Of a DNA stretch of 64,000 nt, positions 49,890 through 64,000 are shown in pieces; within the stretch, counting starts at the first letter, position 1, and each line of letters starts with the position of its first letter. The stretch lies in assembly GCA_963924555.1 (NCBI GenBank), contig OZ004594.1, positions 1,829,563-1,893,562 on the forward strand, written 5' to 3'. Under the pieces are notes generated by a model. The model was not told the DNA's origin and made no database searches. It saw only the letters and a program-made list of their open reading frames with translations. The position numbers were made by a program, and so were the translations under genes. This DNA comes from Crambe crambe. Its lineage: Eukaryota; Porifera; Demospongiae; Poecilosclerida; Crambeidae.

Positions 49890-51860
49890 TACACGAGTAG
49901 AGTGTGTTCAAGCCAAGCTTGCTGCACATTTGCTTCAATCTCTCACTGAAAGCCTAATACGCAACCTATGTGAATGAAAGTAGATTAAATACCACCTGTA
50001 CATGCAGCAAAATTATATTATATGGGCCCTCCCCTACTAATTGAAATTATAACTTCTAATAAAATTATTTTCCCGGTTCCAGGGTGAAATCTGCCAGTCT
50101 GTCTAAACTGAATTCCTAGAGTGATCAACACCTCTGAAACTGGTGTGCAGTACTTTGTGTGAAATGCAAAGTCAATTAACAAAATGATAAGGACACCATG
50201 TACATACAATAGAGAGTTAAAACACCAACCCATACCCAACATTATCATACCTGATTCCAATTAAGAGTACCTTTTTAAGAGTACCTTTTATGAGTGACAT
50301 GAATACATGAAATATTTTACAGTTGCTGCTTAGTTAGTTGATATAGATTAGTTACTGAATTTGGAATAAGGTTATCTCCTTGAGATATTTCGTGATCTGT
50401 TTAGGCTTTGTGATAATCAATCCTGTCATCACAATATAAATTATTATTACTGTATGATTATAGGATATCACTACCACACACACATTATATCATAGCCAAG
50501 CAGAAATCCTCAGTTGCTTGGTGGACAATTAAGATGAAGTGTATACCCTTAATTAGAAGGTTTCTTAATTAGAAATCTTGACTGTGGTTTACTATGTATG
50601 AGAATACTCTCTTTATAAAAATAATCATAATAGCTAATTGCTCTAATGAAATTGCTCATCATTCATTAGGATCGACTGATATCAATTGAGTCTATTCTAT
50701 AGTGAGATTAAGAGAGTAAAGATGCCATGACATTAATTCTCAGGGATACTATATAGTACTCTATATTGAAGACTGGATAGTACTAACAAGAACATGAAAA
50801 GCTAAATATTGAGAACTAAAAAATAAGCTTGGTACGGCACCTGTTCTGAATATAATTATTCATATGCCAATGATCAACTCCAAACTAGCTAGCTAGCTGG
50901 TCAAAAAAAAAAAGCTATGCTATCTACTAGAGATGCCAGACAAGATCATTAGAATAATAGAAGCAGTCTATTTTCTCAAGCTCTTGGTTGTACATGTATA
51001 ATGCATGATAGCCACACCCCTTAACATCCAATGATACTGACCACACCCCTTAACATAACTAGGATTAGGGAAACTAATTCAAGAAAGTATCCAGTCATAT
51101 CAATAGTAGTCCACTACTAATATAAACACACATACTGTACCAGGTCATTTTCTAACTAAGAACAATAGCCATCTACTTTATGATAGAATACACATAAATT
51201 TTAGTCAGCCTCAGTTCCTATTATTGAATTATTTTAATTACACCTTCTCAGTAACTCAGCATGTAATCTACAGTTGCACAGATCAGTGACCTAATGATAT
51301 GAAGTGCTTCCCTGTTACGATTCTAGCCAAGACTGTTAGTTGAGCAGCGGCTTTACTTTATTCCACCCACACGATAAATTTAGAAACTAGCTAGCGAGCT
51401 ATTGATCGTAGGGGGACGTATTTCAAATACTCATCACGGTAATAATGGTATCTATACTTACTAGAATCCAAATCCACGAGTTGAGTCCTCTATGTGCTAA
51501 GAATCTCAAGATTTACATCACATTGTGTTACTAACTTCATGTTCTTTTGGCGAGTCTACCTATTGCGCATGCCCACACTTTCGACCAATCAGATCGTCGA
51601 ATTTATCTGCTGTAAGTCACATGAACACTATGAATAATTAATTTCCGGATTCGCGCAGTTTCCACGCCCCCTCCGCCATATTATGAAACAAAATGCAAGA
51701 TTAATTCTAAAATTCCATGAAGTATTTAAAAATTTGCATTATACCCATCATGATATAAATGAGTGAGAACACAGAACACAAAGAAAAAACAACAAAACAC
51801 AGCAACAATAACAACAATAATTTAAAAAAATGTATATATTATGAACTAATGATCACTTAG
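49890..51860. other. Upstream region of the zinc-ribbon gene, probably with a 5' UTR intron
   Basis: On the minus strand an acceptor (TTCACATAG) at about 49971 precedes the start codon by about 80 bases, so an untranslated first exon is likely further up, near 51.6 kb. The stretch between is AT-rich with no gene recognised. Confidence 0.5.
51660..51695 (-). promoter_or_regulatory. Candidate promoter of the zinc-ribbon gene (YY1-like and GC-box motifs)
   Basis: On the minus strand: ATATGGCGGAGGGGGCGTGG. ATGGCGG is the core of YY1 sites, and GGGGGCGTGG is a Sp/KLF-type box. Such sites mark animal promoters, but the placement here is an inference. Confidence 0.35.
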
Positions 51861-53252
51861 TTAATCATCAGTCATTTGGAGGAATTTACAGTAGCTATCT
51901 CTGTGTGCTTCTCCCTTACTGCTGAAGGAATACTTGTAATAGCTCCCATCAGCACAGATGGCTAAAAACAACAACAACAACAACAACAACAATAACAACA
52001 ACAACAACAACAAAAACACATTTCAGCCATTATATACATCCCCCAAAATATCATCACCATCAATGATTTACTTGATGATACCTTGCCCATTATCAAAGTA
52101 ATAATATGGGTAAGAGATGTCAATACACCACATAGGAACAGGGGAACCTTGGGACCCAGCCTTTTGTTCTTTGTAGAGATGTTGTCATTGTACATTTACT
52201 TTGTTGAGAGGTCGTAGTGTTAAGACCTTTTATCACAGGTTCCACCATACCGATTAATATGGCAGGAAATGGTCAGCAGTGTAATAAATCTTGGAGTGTA
52301 CATTCTCTATGATCACAACTCACCTATGACTGATTTCTTGTCATTCCCAAAGGCACATATGCACCTCATGTTACCAGGTACAGTGAACTTGCAAAAGCTC
52401 CATCTGGACCCAAAATACTTGGGAAGTATACCTTGAGCCTTGGACAAACTGTGGGAATGAGAAATGGCCATTTTTACAATTTTCTCAAAAGTATGCTTTG
52501 ATGTTTATACCATAATTTCCAGATGGACATTAAAGTTCAAAAAGTGGCCATAATTTCTACCAGGGATTTCTTGAATGAATTGGGTATAGGTCATTATGTA
52601 CATAATTATACACTATAGCATGATAGCAAATATAATGGGTAAAGGGATCTACCAGGGACAATGAATTGGGTAAGGGTCATCATAGCAATATACATATACA
52701 CTAGCAACCTACCGGGTAATGGGATAGCTAATGGGTATGAATGGGTAAAGGGATACATCCATAACCTACTAAAGAAAATTTTGGTTAGCCTTTTGCTGTA
52801 CATACCTAGATTTCTTGTTTCTGGCAGGGTCCTCACTGGCAAAGATGTGCACCGTGCCATGGTCACTGGATACACACAGCAGAGAGGAGTCCTGGTTGAA
52901 GTTTATGCTATACACAAACAAAATGTCAGACAAGGAATGGAAAACGTCCCGTTGCATAGCATATGGACTCAGTTCCTCGATCTACTGATCATGTAAAAAC
53001 CACTTCCCATGGAAAACTTCCCATTGCATAGCATATGGACTTCTGATGATGTCCCAACTTACCAATAGATGTTGGCATTGGCCGCACCTCTCCTGAGCTC
53101 AAGCAGCTTTTCCTCTGATACAGTGTCGTACACTCTGATCAGAGTACCCTGTGTGTATGTGTGTGCATTATGTGTGTAAGTATAGCAGGAACCATCCTTT
53201 CATTGTTCTTGGGTGATTAAATTACTCAATAATAGAGTGCTAGTAGTTATGG

Positions 53253-53324
<72 letters not shown>

Positions 53325-56300
53325 TTTATTACCTTTTCTGAAGCTGTTGCAAGTCGTGTTCCCTGGAGATTTAGAGCAAGACAACTGAGGGGGGCTTCAT
53401 GTGCATTAATGTCCACAGGAGGCTTTGTCACATCAGCCAAGTCCACCAGGTGCACGTGCCCCACGTCCATTCCAGGGTAGGCCAGCAGCGAGTTATTGGA
53501 ATTGGGGCAGAGCATGCATAAACCTGTATAATGCTCAGTGTCAGTCTGTGGGCTACTACAGTATGAGCTATATGAGCTTTTCATCAACTTTTTTGGCACA
53601 TCTCATCGTGAATTGGCTTTCCAATCCACTTTAATTAATGAAACAGTCCCTAACATCTGCAAGAGTTCAAATAATGATAAAAGGACATTCCTAGCCATAT
53701 CAGCACTCAGATTCTCTTCATACCAAGTGATTGAAAAGCCATAATTCTCTACTCATAGTAGCTAACAAAATTATGGAAGTGTAGGCATGGGGCTGTACAG
53801 TAATCTTGCAGATCCCCAAAAGGATAAAATCACTCAGAATGCACACACCTTTGGTGCCAAGTCACTTGACAATCAGACAAGGGCTAGGGAGGAGTGAGGT
53901 TATAGTAGCTATAGCAATGACTGCAGCCTATTATTCTGTTTTTTTAGCCTATTATGTTGGGATTCCCATTATTATGCCAGCATGCCTAGAAGTTTGTCAA
54001 TTACCTCTTGGGTTCTCTGAAGTTTCAATCTCATAGAGTTGTTGAGGGTTCCTCGTGAAATTGAAGATCTTAATTTTATTATTCAAGACCACCACTATCC
54101 TGCAATACAGCAAATGATTACACCTCTGCCCCTAATAATAACATGCCCTTAAGTCGTACCTGTCTCTGCGCAGCTTGACAGCTTTCACAGGTGAAGGGAA
54201 GTCTAATTCTGCCACTTGTTCCTTCTTCAAGTCGTCCCAAATAACCACTACAATAAGGGGAGGGGAAGAAGGAGGGAAGGAGGGAGGGAGGGAGAGGGGA
54301 GGAAGGAGGGAAGGAGGGATGGAGGGAGAGGGGAGGGAGGAGGGAAGGAGGGAGGGAGGGAGGGAGAGGGGAGGAAGGAGGGAAAAGGGAGAGGGGAGGA
54401 AGGAGGGAAGGAGGGAGAGGGAAGGAAGGAGGGAAGGAGGAGGAGGGAAGGAGGGAAGGAGGGAGGGAGGAGAGGGGAGGAAGGAGGGAAGGAGGGGGAG
54501 GGAGGAGGGAAGGAGGGAAGGAGGGAGGGAGGGAGAGGGGAGGAAGGAGGGAAGGAGGGGGAGGGAGGGAGGGAGAGGGGAGGGAGGAGGGAGGGAGAGG
54601 GGAGGAAGGAGGGAAGGAAGGAGAGGGGAGGAAGGAGGGAAGGAGGGAGGGAGGAGGGAAGGAGGGAAGGAGGGAGGGAGGGAGAGAGGAGGAAGGAGGG
54701 AAGGAGGGAGGGAGAGAGAGGGGAGGGAAGGAGGGAGGAAGAGGAAGGGGAGAGGGGAGGGAGGGAGGAGGAAAGGAGAGGGAAAGGAGAGGAGAGGAGA
54801 GGGGAAGGGAAGGGAATCAAAAGTAGCAACTCAGAGTCACAATCTCTCAATACTACCTAGTACCTGGATCCTGCAACCCTATTGGCAGCGCTAAAATTAA
54901 TTTCCCTGTGTGCAGATTATTGTGGCTAGCATGAATCCCTAACAATTAATATAATATTAACATCTTGGCACCCAAAGACTTATTAAATAATAAATATGCA
55001 GTCAGCCAACTCGACTGTCACTATGGTACCTTTTTCAGTCACGCTGTTAACTTCCCCTTCCAACATAATTAGCTTCCACGGATCACTCTCAGTATCAGTG
55101 GAATGTGACCACTATAAACACACTCCCATACACAGGGCTCACAGTAACACTCTATTATCGTCTGGACATGATATCTAACAGCAGTTTTAAATGTATAGGC
55201 TATAATGGGCAGAAAATGACAAGACAAATGAAGAAATTGACTGGGAAAATGTCCTGTGACTGACTGTTATTGTGAGCCCTGCATACATAATAATTATTGT
55301 CTGACCTTTATTGGCAGAAACCACTGTTTCATTGGCTGTGTCTACCCCCTGAATCAACTAACCTTTATTGGAAGTGTACTTTGGTCTTGGACCTCCCCCG
55401 ACCAATGCCAAGTAGTTACACCTGAATAGCATCTCAACGTAGCCTAGTCCACCATCAGAGAAATCTAAAGAGGGTATCAACATGGGAATACTAATGCCGG
55501 GCCTTATTCACCATCGAAGAAGTTCAGAGAGAGATTAGTGTACTGCGAAGGTATGTTAACCATGGTATGCTATCATGACTAGTTAATCTCTCCCTAACTC
55601 AATGTGGCACCCAACCTTGTAGCTCTCAAACAGTTTCATTCAAAGTTCTAGCTGGCCATATTAAACACTAGTCTTGTGTAGCCAGACCCTTTCCCGTTTT
55701 TTGGCGCGAGGAGAGAAAGGGTCTGGCCCACTGACATTAGGCATTTTGTTCTGCAGGATGTAGGGTTGGGGCAGTGATGATCGATGAATCTCCACGTGTC
55801 TATTAGTCAGCACTTTTTTAATGTGCACGAGTGCTAAAAGCTACTAGCTTGCTCGCTAGAAACCAGGGCCATGTGCATCACATGCAGATTCATTGACTAC
55901 CGGGCCACCCTGCATCCGTACGTCAGTGGGCCAGACCCTTTCCCTCTTGTGCCAAAAAAAACAAAAAAACGGGAAAGGGTCTGGCTACGCGAGACTAATT
56001 AAACACCACATCCTTTGCCAGTCTTTCATTCACAAGTATGAACATGAAACACTTTCCTAGTAAGATGTGAGAACACACAGACAAGCTGAGACAACCTTGT
56101 TTGATACATGCAACAGATGGGTATCCTTCCCAAATATTTCACCATGGGGGGTGTGGCATCTCTTTTACCTTGTCTTTCTTTTTCCTTGAGAGGATCACAG
56201 TTGTATATCCTGAAACCATTCTCCATGCCACATGCAAAACAACCTAAAAAAATTTATAAGCATGCCATTGTTATCCACAAAAGGCAGTTTAGCTAAGAGA

Positions 56301-56386
56301 AGCTTTGCACCTTGATCTTGGTTCCATCCTGCGAAGAGAAGGCCGTTACTACCTCGCGAAGTAGCCTGGACTATGGCATTACTCAT
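51861..56386 (-). CDS. WDR45B: WD-repeat PROPPIN, WIPI3/WDR45B type
   Basis: Phosphoinositide-binding beta-propeller of the autophagy machinery; the family binds PI3P/PI(3,5)P2 at forming autophagosomes. Ten exons from [20 protein letters not shown] to QMTDD. The match to animal WDR45B rather than WDR45 is clear from [14 protein letters not shown] and DPLKEKE (about 56170-56246), [18 protein letters not shown] (about 55365-55463), [14 protein letters not shown] and [10 protein letters not shown] (54160-54248), [14 protein letters not shown] and [16 protein letters not shown] (53333-53525), LRRG (53063-53148, the L/FRRG lipid-binding signature) and [20 protein letters not shown] (52808-52908). 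Splice sites and phases are good. Two introns hold long pyrimidine (coding-strand) repeats. It is divergent from the CENPV-like gene 110 bp away. Confidence 0.95.
51964..52016. repeat. (AAC)n directly before the last WDR45B acceptor
   Basis: On the coding strand it is a GTT repeat that ends in TTTTTAG, the acceptor of the last exon. Confidence 0.9.
53257..53319. repeat. (AG)n in a WDR45B intron, close to a 5' splice site
   Basis: About 31 AG units. On the coding strand a CT run begins about 14 bases after the donor of the 53333-53525 exon. Confidence 0.95.
54255..54818. repeat. Purine (GGGA/GGAA) satellite, 560 bp, ending at a WDR45B acceptor
   Basis: Plus strand is nearly pure purine with units such as GGGAGGAAGGAGGGA. 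On the coding strand it is a pyrimidine run that leads into TTATTGTAG and the exon of about 54160-54248. Its three frames give spurious Gly/Arg/Glu open frames. Confidence 0.95.
55669..55997. mobile_element. MITE with 9-bp target-site duplication in a WDR45B intron
   Basis: Ends TAGTCTTGTGTAGCCAGACC and, at the right, GGTCTGGCTACGCGAGACTA. Inverted similarity goes in for about 70 bp (CCTTTCCC, GGCCCACTGAC). Flanked by identical ATTAAACAC (55660-55668 and 55998-56006). A 9-bp duplication suggests a Mutator-like mobiliser. Confidence 0.92.
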
Positions 56387-62866
<6,480 letters not shown>

Positions 62867-63023
62867 ATGGTTCTATAATTTTTATTGCAATAAAAATTAA
62901 TGGGGTATAAAGATAAACATGATGTATACAAACAGTAGCTGTGAGATTAAACACTTGTGATCAGGTGGTCCATTCTATGGTAACATAAATTGGTCAGTCA
63001 TTAGGTAGGTTAGTAGCAATACT

Positions 63024-64000
63024 CTACTTATCTGTCATTTTAAACGTCACATTATGAAAAGATTTCGAGAATTGTCTCCCTATACCTTCATGTTCGAAGA
63101 ACTGTTTCTTGGTTTTGCTACAGCACTTATTACTCAAGAAAGGTATCATTGGAGGCATGAAGATGAACAGGATGCACCCCAAGAGAAGAAGCAATTGAGA
63201 TAAACAAAAGATCAAGTTCTGTACATAAGTGGGCCAATGGTTTATTTCTGATAAATATTGCAGAATCCCGCCCACTGAGACCACTATTATCTGGGTATAA
63301 ATGTAGAAGCTGATAGATTTTGTTACACGGTATCTTCTGTTGATCGACTTGCTGAAGTAAGCCAAAGCCACTGAACAAATCATCAGAAGAAATACGTATA
63401 AGTAGTAGATGATAATATGCCATAGAGGTCTGATACATTCTTCTCTGAATGTGGTCTGGATAATGAAAACATTGTTGTTGATAGTTGGACGTGTATTGTT
63501 TCTTATATTCCACTTAAAGTTATCCTTTGCTGTCATGATGATATTGAATAACACGGGAATAAGTAGAAGGAAGCTGGTACAGATTAAAGCAGGATCTGTC
63601 AACGTCCATCCTCCAGGCTTCTGGAAGTGCAAGAAGATTCTGTAGATCCTCCATGTTCGTACCAAAACTGTGGACAGGATTAAGGCCAAACCAACTTCAA
63701 GTAAGATGAAATAGAAATAGCATAACACTATTCCAAGTATCTTTTTCGTTTCCCCAAGAAAAAATGATTCTGTACCGATGTAAATAAGCAGCCCAATGGA
63801 CATCATATAGCTGCCAGTGAATATGAGATGGTTTAACCTTGGACTAGAAGCTTTCACATACTTTTCGCTTCGATAAGCAACATTCAGGATATGAAAGGAC
63901 AAAATTGTCACAATTAAGACGATCAATGCTGTAACAATAACTAAATCAATCTCCATAAGCAGTGTATCAGTTATATTCTTCGTTTCAAATTCATCTTCAA
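63024..64000 (-). CDS. Class C GPCR, GABA-B-like seven-helix domain (5' part outside window)
   Basis: Open frame from the right edge (continuing in frame upstream of the Met at 63956) to TAG at 63024. Seven hydrophobic segments are visible: about residues 5-25, 45-62, 75-100, 125-142, 180-205, 220-240 and 250-272 counted from that Met. GABA-B-type landmarks include SSPRLNHLIFTG at the end of the first loop and VRTWRIYRIF at the inner end of helix 3, followed by a conserved Trp-containing extracellular stretch. The intracellular tail is short (about 35 aa), without the long coiled coil of vertebrate GABA-B subunits. The ligand-binding Venus-flytrap domain would lie to the right. The ligand is unknown; sponges carry many such receptors (general knowledge). 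Confidence 0.85.
   Translation of the reverse strand, partial: EDEFETKNITDTLLMEIDLVIVTALIVLIVTILSFHILNVAYRSEKYVKASSPRLNHLIFTGSYMMSIGLLIYIGTESFFLGETKKILGIVLCYFYFILLEVGLALILSTVLVRTWRIYRIFLHFQKPGGWTLTDPALICTSFLLLIPVLFNIIMTAKDNFKWNIRNNTRPTINNNVFIIQTTFREECIRPLWHIIIYYLYVFLLMICSVALAYFSKSINRRYRVTKSISFYIYTQIIVVSVGGILQYLSEINHWPTYVQNLIFCLSQLLLLLGCILFIFMPPMIPFLSNKCCSKTKKQFFEHEGIGRQFSKSFHNVTFKMTDK

Noticed and set aside
52125-52250. Further CAGTGGAACC-family MITE in a WDR45B intron
   Set aside because: Interior motifs fit but the ends are too degraded to fix borders.
54175-54894. Gly/Arg/Glu-rich and Pro/Ser-rich open frames of 200-240 codons
   Set aside because: Translation of the purine satellite in a WDR45B intron.

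Overview
The window looks like nuclear DNA of an early-branching animal, most probably a demosponge of the Amphimedon kind. That placement is an inference. It rests on metazoan gene families (TRAF-like, Death-domain, class C GPCR), AT-rich DNA, many very short introns with ordinary GT-AG ends, close gene spacing, frequent TAGCTAGC runs and ZU5-like/UPA-like/Death proteins of a type I associate with sponges. Nothing in the window is bacterial or viral.

Layout: (1) 1-15.4 kb holds three tandem minus-strand paralogues coding for Kelch propeller, ZU5-like, UPA-like, Death domain and helical C-terminus. The first runs off the left edge. (2) 16.8-21.1 kb is EIF3D (minus), whose end and promoter are both flanked by small inverted-repeat elements. 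(3) 21.1-24.5 kb is intergenic and rich in such elements. (4) 24.5-28.9 kb is a fourth Kelch-ZU5-UPA-Death gene, inverted (plus). (5) 29.6-33.9 kb is a tandem array of intronless TRAF-like genes (minus): one shortened, one frameshifted, one whole. (6) 34.0-49.9 kb is one large minus-strand gene for a Ser/Thr-rich nuclear-type protein with two Cys4-pair zinc-ribbon modules. I do not recognise it. A fourth intronless TRAF-like gene (39.0-40.5 kb) lies inside one of its introns. (7) 51.9-56.4 kb is the PROPPIN gene WDR45B (minus), divergent from (8) a CENPV/GFA-type zinc enzyme-fold gene (56.5-62.9 kb, plus), whose large second intron holds a 2.9-kb element with about 0.5-kb inverted ends. (9) 63.0-64.0 kb is the 3' part of a GABA-B-like receptor gene (minus), cut by the right edge.

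Biologically, the notable part is the neighbourhood of Death-domain adaptors and TRAF-like RING/MATH proteins. Both are classic parts of TNF-receptor/innate-immune signalling, so a lineage-specific immune or cell-death gene cluster is a reasonable inference. The Kelch-plus-ZU5-UPA-Death order is unusual. The housekeeping genes are notable for introns holding long pyrimidine microsatellites directly before the 3' splice site, and for mobile inverted-repeat elements sitting at functional boundaries. One of these has a target-site repeat that overlaps the EIF3D stop codon.
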